Assembly (NCBI RefSeq): GCF_021010565.1
Contig: NZ_JAJNAY010000001.1
Span: 434,001-498,000, forward strand
Length of the DNA: 64,000 nt
From: Chryseobacterium turcicum
GTDB taxonomy: Bacteria > Bacteroidota > Bacteroidia > Flavobacteriales > Weeksellaceae
Direction of reading: 5' to 3'
Shown: positions 56,176 through 63,624 of the stretch, piece after piece
How positions within the stretch are numbered: position 1 is the first letter of the stretch
Layout of the letters: the number at the start of each line of letters is the position of its first letter
Notes under the pieces: generated by a model
Databases searched by the model: none
The model's input: the letters and a program-made list of their open reading frames with translations, nothing else
What the model was told of the DNA's origin: nothing
Made by a program: the position numbers and the translations under genes

Positions 56176-56210
56176 CAAATTTAGTTGAATTTTTAATTGC
56201 TTCTGCCAAA
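56176..56210 (-). promoter_or_regulatory. Candidate catalase promoter
   Basis: TAAATTTG (minus strand, 56176-56183) is a match to TAnnTTTG, and TTTG at 56207-56210 could be the -33 element, although the 23-base spacing is long. Long spacing is common in activator-dependent promoters, which fits OxyR. Confidence 0.45.
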
Positions 56211-56225
56211 AACATTATATCTTTG
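56197..56225 (+). promoter_or_regulatory. oxyR promoter
   Basis: TTG (56197-56199), 18 bases, then TATCTTTG (56218-56225), a full match to TAnnTTTG, with the oxyR ATG 20 bases later. Confidence 0.6.
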
Positions 56226-56245
56226 TCATAGATAATATTAATCAA

Positions 56246-57196
56246 ATGAACATTCAGCAATTGGAATATCTTATCGCTGTAGATAAGTATAAGCATTTTG
56301 GGAAAGCCGCTCAGGCGTGTTTTATCACTCAGCCAACATTAAGTGCAATGATACAGAAGTTTGAAGATGAGCTGGATGTAAAGGTTTTTGACAGAACAAC
56401 CCACCCCATCAGAACTACTGATGTAGGACTGCAAATTATAGACCAAGCTAAAGTAATTATCGAGGCTGTAAATGAGCTTAAAAACAAAGCTAATTTATTA
56501 AATAATATTTTAGGAGGAACGATTAACTTGGGGATTATTCCTACGGTTTCGTCGTTTATTTTACCTACAGAAATTTTCCATTTTCTACAAGATAATCCTA
56601 AAGTGCAGATGAACGTAAAGGAGATGACAACGGATAACATTATTAAAGCCTTGAAAGCTGGAGAATTGGATGCCGGAATTATTTCTACGCCTTATGACAA
56701 TGCCAACGAATTTTATCAGGACTTCTTATTTAATGAAGAATTGATGATTTACAGTTCGGATACTGAAACGAATAAAAAAAATACATTTATCGTTCCTGAA
56801 GAATTAAATGTAGAGAAAGTTTGGCTTTTGGAAGAAGGTAACTGTCTTAGAAATCAGTTTGAAAATATTTGTCATTTAAAGGAAAATACGTTGAAGCCTA
56901 AAAATTTAGATTTCTTAGCCTCAAATATTCAGACTTTGGTACACATGGTTGACAAAGTGGGAGGAATCAGTATTTTACCTGAATTAGCTTTAAATCAACT
57001 TTCGGAAGAGCAGAAAAGTAAAGTGTATAGATTTAAAAAACCTTTCCCATACCGAGAGATTAAAATTATTTATTATAAACCTACTTTCAAGCAAAAAATC
57101 ATTGATGAGTTGAGTTCATTTATAAAATCATCTTTAGAAACGAAGCTTAATTTTCATAATGCTCCAAAAGATTTTGTAAGCATTAAGCCTCAATAA
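56246..57196 (+). CDS. oxyR: OxyR, peroxide-sensing LysR-type regulator
   Basis: A 316-residue LysR-family regulator with the winged helix at the N terminus (FGKAAQACFITQPTLSAMIQKFEDEL) and a periplasmic-binding-protein-like sensor domain. The redox pair is Cys200 and Cys209 in EEGNCLRNQFENICHL. It has the same spacing and flanking residues as the E. coli OxyR cysteines, which form the peroxide-sensing disulfide. The divergent catalase is its probable target. No other peroxide-defence genes are in the window. Confidence 0.94.
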   Translation: MNIQQLEYLIAVDKYKHFGKAAQACFITQPTLSAMIQKFEDELDVKVFDRTTHPIRTTDVGLQIIDQAKVIIEAVNELKNKANLLNNILGGTINLGIIPTVSSFILPTEIFHFLQDNPKVQMNVKEMTTDNIIKALKAGELDAGIISTPYDNANEFYQDFLFNEELMIYSSDTETNKKNTFIVPEELNVEKVWLLEEGNCLRNQFENICHLKENTLKPKNLDFLASNIQTLVHMVDKVGGISILPELALNQLSEEQKSKVYRFKKPFPYREIKIIYYKPTFKQKIIDELSSFIKSSLETKLNFHNAPKDFVSIKPQ

Positions 57197-57255
57197 TCAA
57201 ATTGAGAGACCATACAAAGCATGTTTCAATAAAAATATAATAATCGAATAAAATT

Positions 57256-57286
57256 TTTGAGTATTAAAAAATAGTACTTAACTTTG
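57256..57286 (+). promoter_or_regulatory. metK promoter
   Basis: TTTG (57256-57259), 19 bases, then TAACTTTG (57279-57286): a full match to the Bacteroidota promoter pattern. Transcription should begin shortly before the SAM riboswitch at 57301. Confidence 0.75.
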
Positions 57287-57300
57287 CAAACGTTTATTAA

Positions 57301-57370
57301 CGAGGAAAAATTTGACCTGATTGCAACCTCTCTAAAAAAATGCTAAAACAGTAATTCTTTTTTAGCATTT
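57301..57370 (+). promoter_or_regulatory. SAM-II (SAM-alpha)-type riboswitch upstream of metK
   Basis: The core follows the SAM-II pattern: stem GAGG (57302-57305) with CCTC (57327-57330), loop ATTTGACCTGATTGCAA, and the downstream pseudoknot strand TGCTAAA (57341-57347). The loop's ATTT.ACC..ATTGCAA and the GCTAAA block are the conserved SAM-binding parts of this class. AAATGCTAAAA (57338-57348) can instead pair perfectly with TTTTAGCATTT (57360-57370), which would destroy the pseudoknot and so could be the alternative state. No U-run follows it, and how it controls metK translation is unclear. Aptamer identity rests on motif reading, not on folding. Confidence 0.82.
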
Positions 57371-57427
57371 CCGGGCAATTATTCATTTTTTCTTCACATT
57401 TTTAATTTAAAAAATACAAAGAATAAT

Positions 57428-58708
57428 ATGTCTTATTTATTTACATCTGAATCTGTTTCAGAAGGACATCCGGATAAAATTGCCGATCAGATTTCCGACG
57501 CACTTATCGATAACTTTTTAGCATACGACAAAACTTCAAAGGTAGCTTGTGAAACTTTGGTCACTACAGGACAGGTTGTTTTGGCAGGAGAAGTAAAATC
57601 TGATGCTTATTTAGATGTGCAGACTATTGCAAGAGAAGTAATCAACGGAATTGGGTATACAAAAGGAGAATATATGTTCAACGGTGATTCTTGTGGAGTA
57701 ATTTCTGCAATTCACGAGCAGTCTCCAGATATCAATCAAGGGGTTGACAGAGTTGCGGCTGATGAAACTTTCGAAACTAAAGCAAATGCTCAAGGAGCAG
57801 GAGATCAGGGAATGATGTTTGGTTATGCAACCAACGAAACAGCAAACTATATGCCTTTGGCTTTAGATTTGGCACATACTATTCTTAAAGAACTTTCTGC
57901 AATCAGAAGAGAAGATTCTGAAATTAAATACCTTCGTCCGGATGCAAAATCTCAGGTTACCATCGAGTATTCTGATGATCACAAACCGGTAAGAATAGAT
58001 TCTATCGTTGTTTCTACTCAGCATGATGACTTCGCTGCTGAAGAAGAAATGCTCAATAAAATTAGAGAAGACATTAAAACTATTTTGATTCCTAGAGTTA
58101 AAGCTTTGCAGACTGAAGAAATCAAAGCTTTATTTAATGATCAAATTAAATATCACATCAATCCAACAGGAAAATTCGTAATCGGAGGTCCTCACGGAGA
58201 TACAGGTTTGACTGGAAGAAAAATCATCGTTGATACTTACGGTGGAAAAGGAGCTCACGGTGGTGGTGCTTTCTCTGGAAAAGATCCTTCAAAAGTAGAC
58301 AGAAGTGCAGCGTATGCTACAAGACACATTGCTAAAAACTTAGTTGCAGCAGGTATTGCAGATGAAGTTTTGGTACAGGTTTCTTATGCTATCGGTGTTG
58401 CTGAGCCTTGTGGTTTATATATCAACACGTACGGAACTTCAAAAGTGGCTATAAATGATGGTGAGATTGCTAAAAAAGTATCTACAATTTTCGATTTGAG
58501 ACCTTATGCCATCGAGCAAAATTTAAAATTAAGAAATCCTATCTACCAAGAAACCGCTTCTTACGGTCACATGGGAAGAGAGCATTTCGTTGCAGATAAA
58601 ACCTTTAATAAAGGTCACAAAAATGAGTTGACTCTTACCGATTTAGAGTTCTTCACATGGGAGAAGTTAGACAAAGTAGAAGAAATTAAATCTGCTTTCG
58701 GAATTTAA
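57428..58708 (+). CDS. metK: S-adenosylmethionine synthetase
   Basis: A 426-residue enzyme making SAM from methionine and ATP. It is somewhat longer than the E. coli protein, as usual for Bacteroidota. Signatures: [15 protein letters not shown] at the N terminus, [32 protein letters not shown] and [19 protein letters not shown]. The gene is preceded by a SAM-II riboswitch and a full-consensus promoter, and ends in a strong terminator, so it is a single-gene unit with product feedback. Confidence 0.98.
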   Translation: MSYLFTSESVSEGHPDKIADQISDALIDNFLAYDKTSKVACETLVTTGQVVLAGEVKSDAYLDVQTIAREVINGIGYTKGEYMFNGDSCGVISAIHEQSPDINQGVDRVAADETFETKANAQGAGDQGMMFGYATNETANYMPLALDLAHTILKELSAIRREDSEIKYLRPDAKSQVTIEYSDDHKPVRIDSIVVSTQHDDFAAEEEMLNKIREDIKTILIPRVKALQTEEIKALFNDQIKYHINPTGKFVIGGPHGDTGLTGRKIIVDTYGGKGAHGGGAFSGKDPSKVDRSAAYATRHIAKNLVAAGIADEVLVQVSYAIGVAEPCGLYINTYGTSKVAINDGEIAKKVSTIFDLRPYAIEQNLKLRNPIYQETASYGHMGREHFVADKTFNKGHKNELTLTDLEFFTWEKLDKVEEIKSAFGI

Positions 58709-58726
58709 TTCTTCTTTTCGGTATAG

Positions 58727-58766
58727 AAACTGCTTTAACATGAAAATGCTAAAGCAGTTTTTTTTA
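58727..58766 (+). terminator. Intrinsic terminator after metK
   Basis: AAACTGCTTTA (58727-58737) and TAAAGCAGTTT (58750-58760) form a perfect 11-bp stem with a 12-base loop and a following run of T. Confidence 0.92.
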
Positions 58767-58789
58767 TTTTTACACCTAAATATTTTACA

Positions 58790-59278
58790 ATGAATATGCG
58801 ATTTGCAATCACAGTACTTTTTCTCTTTTTTGTCGGAACTTTGGTAAAAGCTCAGTATACCGTGCATAAAATGATTAATGTAGGCTATGTTTACCAAAAT
58901 CAAAGTTTCGGTGAAATAGGTGGGAAGTTGATGTTTCTTAAGAATGATGATGTGATTTATCGTTTAGGAGCTTCTGCTTTAATGGGTTCTGCGAATTCTC
59001 AGTTTGCCATTATGCCTAAAGTACAAGGTGATATTTTGCTAAATTTCGAAAGAAATGTAGATTTCTATCATTCATATTATTTTCTTGCCGGAGTGGAAGG
59101 AACCAATAAATATGTGGCTCCCAAGATTGGAGTTACCCTTTTTGGAATTTTAGATTTAACTGGTGGTTATGCTTTTCCTATTGGAAATTCTGGTTTAAAT
59201 GGAAAAGAATTGAAGGGAGTAAATGTAAATTTCACACTAAATATTCCTACGGCCTTCTTACATGATATGCTAAAGTGA
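58790..59278 (+). CDS. Small secreted protein, probable outer-membrane barrel
   Basis: A 162-residue protein with a signal peptide ending near VKAQ. A second ATG two codons in (58796) is an equally good start. The mature part has alternating strands (VGYVYQNQSFGEIGGKLMFL, GASALMGSANSQFAIMPKVQGDIL, YYFLAGVEGTNKYVAPKIGVTLFG, VNVNFTLNIP). It looks like a small eight-strand-type barrel, but no family is recognised. It lies directly behind the metK terminator and has no co-oriented partner nearby. Confidence 0.7.
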   Translation: MNMRFAITVLFLFFVGTLVKAQYTVHKMINVGYVYQNQSFGEIGGKLMFLKNDDVIYRLGASALMGSANSQFAIMPKVQGDILLNFERNVDFYHSYYFLAGVEGTNKYVAPKIGVTLFGILDLTGGYAFPIGNSGLNGKELKGVNVNFTLNIPTAFLHDMLK

Positions 59279-59411
59279 TTTTTTTTAAATAATTCTTTAT
59301 AATATTTAATAATTAGTTAACAGTTATTAAAATTTTATTTATATTTACAGCATAATTTGATGCTTATAGATAAGACTTTACTCTAATACCGTTTTGGCCA
59401 ACTAAAATAAC

Positions 59412-59425
59412 TTGATCCTAATCAG
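59412..59425. promoter_or_regulatory. FNR-box-like sequence upstream of the ECF sigma gene
   Basis: TTGATCCTAATCAG matches nine of ten bases of the FNR consensus TTGAT-N4-ATCAA and lies 25 bases before the sigma gene. The only Crp/Fnr regulator in the window lacks the FNR cluster cysteines, so the match may be chance. Confidence 0.25.
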
Positions 59426-59449
59426 GAAAATGTTTGTCGCGGATAATAT

Positions 59450-60049
59450 ATGAGAAGAGTTATGAAATCAACCGATAGTCTATTAATTTCTCTGTACCAA
59501 AAAGGAGATGAAGAAGCATTATCTACCTTAATCCATCGCCACCAAAGAGATTTATTTACTTTTATTTTGTATAAAATAAATGATCAGGATCTTGCGAATG
59601 ATATCTTTCAGGATACTTTTATTAAAATTATTGTAATGCTTAAAGAAGGGCGTTATAATGAGGAAGGGAAGTTTATTCTTTGGGCAAAAAGAATTGCTCA
59701 GAATCTTATTATCGATTATTTTCGGGCAAAAGCAAAAAATATAAAAGTTTCAGAGACCACTTTTGAGAATGATGAGTTTTCAATTTTTGATTTGATTAAA
59801 GAGCCTTCTGAAAATATTGAGGATCAATTGGTAAGCCTACAGATTCAGGAAGATTTGCTTAAAATGTTACAGTTTTTACCAGAAAACCAACAAGAGGTGA
59901 TAAAACTCAGGTTTTTTGACGGATTGAGTTTTAAAGAAATCGCAGACCATACAGATATGAGTATTAATACGACTTTGGGGCGTGTACGCTATGCATTAAT
60001 CAACCTGAGAAAAATAATGGAAGAAAATAATATTGTCCTGACGAGATAA
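59450..60049 (+). CDS. ECF-type RNA polymerase sigma factor
   Basis: A 199-residue sigma-70 family protein. Region 2 (about 20-90) has LIHRHQRDLFTFILYKINDQDLANDIFQDTFIKI and WAKRIAQNLIIDYFR. Region 4 (about 135-190) has LPENQQEVIKLRFFDGLSFKEIADHTDMSINTTLGRVRYALINLRK. It has no region 1 or 3, so it is an ECF factor of the kind common in Bacteroidota. No anti-sigma factor or TonB receptor is next to it; instead a 44-codon gene follows. The ATG at 59462 (MKSTDSL) is an alternative start. Confidence 0.93.
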   Translation: MRRVMKSTDSLLISLYQKGDEEALSTLIHRHQRDLFTFILYKINDQDLANDIFQDTFIKIIVMLKEGRYNEEGKFILWAKRIAQNLIIDYFRAKAKNIKVSETTFENDEFSIFDLIKEPSENIEDQLVSLQIQEDLLKMLQFLPENQQEVIKLRFFDGLSFKEIADHTDMSINTTLGRVRYALINLRKIMEENNIVLTR

Positions 60050-60094
60050 TAATTCAATATTTTTCACGTTTTAAAGAAAAAGTAATTTTTGCCT

Positions 60095-60229
60095 ATGAAA
60101 AATAACGACTCTTTAAAATTGAAAAGTTTGAAACCAAAAAAACAAACAATTGATTTCTTGCTTAGCTTCTCAAAAAATCTTGAAGTGGTGAAGATTAAAA
60201 ATAATCATATCCATCTTTCAAAAAATTAA
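60095..60229 (+). CDS. 44-residue basic protein after the ECF sigma gene
   Basis: ATG at 60095 to TAA at 60227-60229 encodes a Lys-rich protein (MKNNDSLKLKSLKPKKQTID, then FLLSFSKNLEVVKIKNN). A hydrophobic heptad-like block, IDFLLSFSKNLEVV, follows a basic arm. It is in the same direction as the sigma gene, 45 bases behind it, and 18 bases before the YjjG-like gene. The codon pattern is plausible. Its place is where an anti-sigma or accessory factor often lies. Function unknown; whether it is translated should be tested. Confidence 0.6.
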   Translation: MKNNDSLKLKSLKPKKQTIDFLLSFSKNLEVVKIKNNHIHLSKN

Positions 60230-60247
60230 TCATTAATTTTGTGCTGT

Positions 60248-60943
60248 ATGAAAATTCAGCACATTTTTTTTGACCTCGACAATACCCTTTGGGATCACCG
60301 AAGAAACGCCTATTTAACCATTAAAAATCTTTTCGAAAAAGAAGAAATCACTTTAAAATACAACATTGATTTTGAAGAATTTCATTCTGTGTATCACGAA
60401 ATCAATGAAAAGCTTTGGGAGCAAATCAGAGATGGTGAAATTGATAAAGAATACCTCAGAAAACACCGTTTTTACGATACTTTTAACCGTTTTGGCATAG
60501 ATGATTTAGAATTGTCGATGTATTTTGAAGAACACTTTTTAGATAAAATCCTTAATTATAATCATTTGGTAGAAGGAGCAGAATATATTTTAGAGTATTT
60601 GAAAGCTAAAAAGTATACACTTCACATTATCTCAAACGGTTTTCAGGAAGTAACGGAGCGGAAATGTATTCTTTCTAAGATTGACCATTATTTTCAAACC
60701 ATTACTAGCGCAGACTCTGTTGGGGTAAGAAAACCCAATCCTGCTATTTTTGAGTATTCTTTAGGGCTTTCTAATGCTAAGAAAGAAGAAAGCATTCTCA
60801 TTGGAGACGATTGGATTGCAGATGTAACTGGCGCTCAAAAATTCGGAATGGATGTTATTTTCTTTGATGTTCTAAATGAAAATCCACAACAGGAAAATTT
60901 AAAAGTAATAAAACATCTTTTGCAGATAAAAGAATATTTATAA
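60248..60943 (+). CDS. HAD-family phosphatase, YjjG type
   Basis: A 231-residue HAD hydrolase from the ATG at 60248 (a TTG nine bases earlier is less likely). Motif I is FFDLDNTLWDH, with Asp as nucleophile. Motif II is IISNGFQE, motif III includes the Lys in VRKPNPAIF, and motif IV is ILIGDDWIADVTGA. The cap domain and order match YjjG-like pyrimidine nucleotidases that clean up non-canonical nucleotides. It is separated from convergent trpS by a bidirectional terminator. Confidence 0.92.
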   Translation: MKIQHIFFDLDNTLWDHRRNAYLTIKNLFEKEEITLKYNIDFEEFHSVYHEINEKLWEQIRDGEIDKEYLRKHRFYDTFNRFGIDDLELSMYFEEHFLDKILNYNHLVEGAEYILEYLKAKKYTLHIISNGFQEVTERKCILSKIDHYFQTITSADSVGVRKPNPAIFEYSLGLSNAKKEESILIGDDWIADVTGAQKFGMDVIFFDVLNENPQQENLKVIKHLLQIKEYL

Positions 60944-60947
60944 AACG

Positions 60948-60974
60948 AAAGCCTTTCAAATCGAAAGGCTTTTT
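60948..60974. terminator. Bidirectional terminator between YjjG-like gene and trpS
   Basis: AAAGCCTTTC, AAATC, GAAAGGCTTT: a perfect 10-bp stem with A/T-rich tails on both sides, between convergent stop codons at 60943 and 60993. Confidence 0.92.
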
Positions 60975-60992
60975 ATCATTAAAAATTCAGGA

Positions 60993-61961
60993 TTAAATTC
61001 CTAAACTTTCTCTTACTCTTTTAATCGTTTCTGTAGCGATTGCTCTTGTTTTTACAGCGCCTTCTTGAAGTTTTGCTTCCAATTCATCAAGATTGTTCAT
61101 GTAGTAAGAAAATAATTCTCTTTCTTTTTGGAATCTTGTAAGAATTAAATCTAAAAGTTCTTTTTTAGCATGACCATAACCGAAATTTCCGGCTAAATAT
61201 TTTGCTCTTAATTCTTCTGTTTGTTCAGAAGTAGCAATCAATTCATAGATGGCAAAAGTTTTATCGGTTGATGGGTCTTTGGGTTCTTCTAAAGATTTAG
61301 AATCACTTTCAATGCTCATTACCTGCTTTTTTAGTTCTTTTTCAGGTAAGAAAATATTGATGATGTTTCCTCTCGATTTAGACATTTTGTGTCCGTCAAG
61401 TCCAGGAACATATTTTGTATCTTCCTGTAATTCAGCTTGAGGTAAAACTAAAATTTCACCCATTTGATTATTAAATCTTGAAGCTACATCACGGGCAATT
61501 TCCAAATGCTGAAGTTGGTCTTTTCCTACAGGAACGATTTCTGCATCATACAGTAAAATATCTGCCGCCATCAAAATAGGATAGGTAAACAAACCTGCAT
61601 TTACATCTTGTAAACGGTCTGCTTTATCTTTAAATGAATGCGCCAGAGTCAATCTCTGATAAGGAAAAAAACATGATAAATGCCAAGAAAGTTCACAGGT
61701 TTCAGGGATGTCGCTTTGTCTGTAAAAGAATGTTTTTTCGGTATCAAGTCCACAAGCAAGCCAAGCCGCAGCAATTTCGTAGGTGTTTTGTTTTAGTTCT
61801 TTTGCATCTTTAATCTGCGTCAACGAATGTAGATTCGCAATAAATAAAAAAGATTCGTTTCCTGACTGCTTAGAAAGCTCTACTGCAGGAATAATTGCAC
61901 CCAAAAGGTTTCCTAGGTGCGGAGTTCCGGTGGCTTGAATGCCGGTAAGAATTCTTGACAT
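60993..61961 (-). CDS. trpS: Tryptophanyl-tRNA synthetase
   Basis: A 322-residue class I aminoacyl-tRNA synthetase of usual bacterial length. The HIGH-like motif is TPHLGNLLGAI, after the opening RILTGIQATGTPHLGN, and the KMSKS motif is KMSKSRGN. LPVGKDQLQHLEIARDVASRFN-type sequence (PVGKDQLQHLEIARD here) recognises tryptophan. It is a single gene ending at a bidirectional terminator. No Trp attenuator-like leader is seen in the 79-base gap upstream. Confidence 0.97.
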   Translation of the reverse strand: MSRILTGIQATGTPHLGNLLGAIIPAVELSKQSGNESFLFIANLHSLTQIKDAKELKQNTYEIAAAWLACGLDTEKTFFYRQSDIPETCELSWHLSCFFPYQRLTLAHSFKDKADRLQDVNAGLFTYPILMAADILLYDAEIVPVGKDQLQHLEIARDVASRFNNQMGEILVLPQAELQEDTKYVPGLDGHKMSKSRGNIINIFLPEKELKKQVMSIESDSKSLEEPKDPSTDKTFAIYELIATSEQTEELRAKYLAGNFGYGHAKKELLDLILTRFQKERELFSYYMNNLDELEAKLQEGAVKTRAIATETIKRVRESLGI

Positions 61962-62040
61962 TTGTTTAAAATTATTTCTACAAAAATAAGGAAAATTTAG
62001 AATTTATCTTGTTTAAAAACTGTTGTAGAGATGTTTTAAA

Positions 62041-62901
62041 TTATTTTTTCAATTCAATTTTATAATAAAAAGTGAGAACCCTTAGGCGCCAAAGTGTTAG
62101 GGTTTGTTCTGCAGCGATGAGATCATTTTCTGAGCTAATGATTAATTGGTCACGGAAAGAACCGATAAATTTTGACCAATATTCATCTTTGGAATCTTTC
62201 AATAAAAAATAAAATCCAGCATCGCCAAATTTTTTCCCTGAAGAATCTAAAATTAATTCGCCATTTTCTCCAACCGTTGGAACCATGAAAACCGTTGCAT
62301 TTCCATTAGGAAGTGGAAAAACTGCTTTTACACAGGTTTTGCCTGAGGGCAAATTACTGATTCCGTAAGCTCCAGAATAAATAATTTGTCCGCTAGATTC
62401 AATTGAACGAAACCAAAATGTATATTTTATTTCATTCGATTCTAAATCAATAAGGTTGATTATTTCGCTTTTTAACGATTCTGAATCCACAATATTCTTG
62501 GTGGGAATATTCAATTGATTAATTCTGTTACTGAATAATTTATTAATCAGAATCCCGAAAAATTTAAAAAAAGGATTCCATTTTACAGAAAAATTTAAGT
62601 TGTAATTTGCGGTATTTTCATAAAATGCGATTACATTTTTGGATAAATTTGCGAATTCAGTATCTGATAAATTCAAATTTAGCATTGATGGAATAATGCC
62701 TTTTGCTTTCGAATTTTTTTCTACAAATAAGTTTTCTTTTTCCGCAAATTGATGGATGAAATCTTCTCCAATTATATCTAAATTTCCAAAAGGACCCATC
62801 AGCCAAGGAAAATCATCGGGTTTAATTTTTCTTCCGCATATAATTACCCATTGTTGTGTAATCCAATCCTGAATTTTCTGCATAGGATAAGCAAATCTCA
62901 T
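62041..62901 (-). CDS. Protein of unknown function coupled to a CrtA-like gene
   Basis: About 286 residues. The ATG at 62901 is preferred: it begins MRFAYPMQKIQDWITQQWVI one base after the stop of the upstream gene, while the longer frame (62955) would overlap that gene by 53 bases. I do not recognise the family. The first half is mixed alpha, with an acidic/aromatic character; the second half is beta-rich (YTFWFRSIESSGQIIYSGAYGI, KAVFPLPNGNATVFMVP, GDAGFYFLLKDSKDEYW). There is no signal peptide. Its ATG follows the upstream stop, so the two are co-translated and probably act together. Confidence 0.7.
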   Translation of the reverse strand: MRFAYPMQKIQDWITQQWVIICGRKIKPDDFPWLMGPFGNLDIIGEDFIHQFAEKENLFVEKNSKAKGIIPSMLNLNLSDTEFANLSKNVIAFYENTANYNLNFSVKWNPFFKFFGILINKLFSNRINQLNIPTKNIVDSESLKSEIINLIDLESNEIKYTFWFRSIESSGQIIYSGAYGISNLPSGKTCVKAVFPLPNGNATVFMVPTVGENGELILDSSGKKFGDAGFYFLLKDSKDEYWSKFIGSFRDQLIISSENDLIAAEQTLTLWRLRVLTFYYKIELKK

Positions 62902-62902
62902 T

Positions 62903-63619
62903 TTAATTGATTTTGAGATTTGGGATAATATTGCGTCTTCCGTTCCATTCACCAAATTCTGAAAGGGGTTTGAAACGTAAGGTTGTAAATTCGAAATGAA
63001 AATCTTTTCTATCTCTTTCTTTCATCGCATTCATGTGTCTTTTAGGTTTGGGAACTTTACTGTGTCCGTGAACCATATCTGTCATTTCTTTTTGTGTTTT
63101 CCAAATTGAAAAAGTGGAAACTATATTTGGAAATTTGATAGAAGCTAAGGATAAGGTTGTTGACGGATGGTCGCGAACCAATTTTTCAACAGGTCTTCCC
63201 CAATGGATAAATCTTGGGATTTCCAAAAACTTCATTCGGGCAATGGTAACCGCAACGACTGGAGAGTCTGGATTTTCAAATTCTGTTGCTTCTTCAGGAA
63301 TTTCAAACTTGTTGAATTTTCCCCATTTTCTCATGATAGTTAATCTCGTATGCCAACCTTTAGATAAGATTTTTCCACAATTATCTTTAAGCAAAAAATT
63401 GTCGATGTCACTTTCATTTTCCCACTGAGCAAATAGGGCGATTTGTCTTATCAGCATTCTTGATGGTGAAAAAATAGGTGAACCGAGAGTCATCGCTGTC
63501 ATAATTTCTGCATGAATCAAACCTTGGATGTTTTTTGGCTTCGGTGGAAACAAATGAATTTTTAAAGCATAAAAATAATTCGTTTTTACTAAATGATAAG
63601 TGAATACGCTCATATCCAA
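62903..63619 (-). CDS. CrtA (spheroidene monooxygenase)-like protein
   Basis: A 238-residue protein. It matches the CrtA-like domain pattern: GSPIFSPSRMLIRQIALFAQWENESDID and PVVAVTIARMKFLEIPRFIHWGRPVEKLV with the later FPNIVSTFSIWKTQKEMTDMVHGHS. In photosynthetic bacteria CrtA oxidises carotenoids; in Flavobacteriia such homologs are found without a photosynthetic locus, and no carotenoid genes are in this window. It may be an oxygenase of another lipid or only share the fold. It is co-translated with the gene at 62041 and lies 5 bases behind the SanA-like gene. Confidence 0.7.
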   Translation of the reverse strand: MDMSVFTYHLVKTNYFYALKIHLFPPKPKNIQGLIHAEIMTAMTLGSPIFSPSRMLIRQIALFAQWENESDIDNFLLKDNCGKILSKGWHTRLTIMRKWGKFNKFEIPEEATEFENPDSPVVAVTIARMKFLEIPRFIHWGRPVEKLVRDHPSTTLSLASIKFPNIVSTFSIWKTQKEMTDMVHGHSKVPKPKRHMNAMKERDRKDFHFEFTTLRFKPLSEFGEWNGRRNIIPNLKIN

Positions 63620-63624
63620 TAAAA

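Noticed and set aside
56138-56296. Longer N terminus for catalase (starts at 56215 or 56296)
   Set aside because: The added residues are not catalase-like and the promoter boxes for both catalase and oxyR lie within this stretch.
57338-57370. Hairpin in the metK leader as an intrinsic terminator
   Set aside because: It is not followed by a T-run (TTTCCGGGC follows), so it was kept only as a possible alternative riboswitch fold.
62902-62955. Longer start of the unknown gene at 62041
   Set aside because: It overlaps the CrtA-like gene by 53 bases; the ATG at 62901 directly after the stop is a better coupled start.
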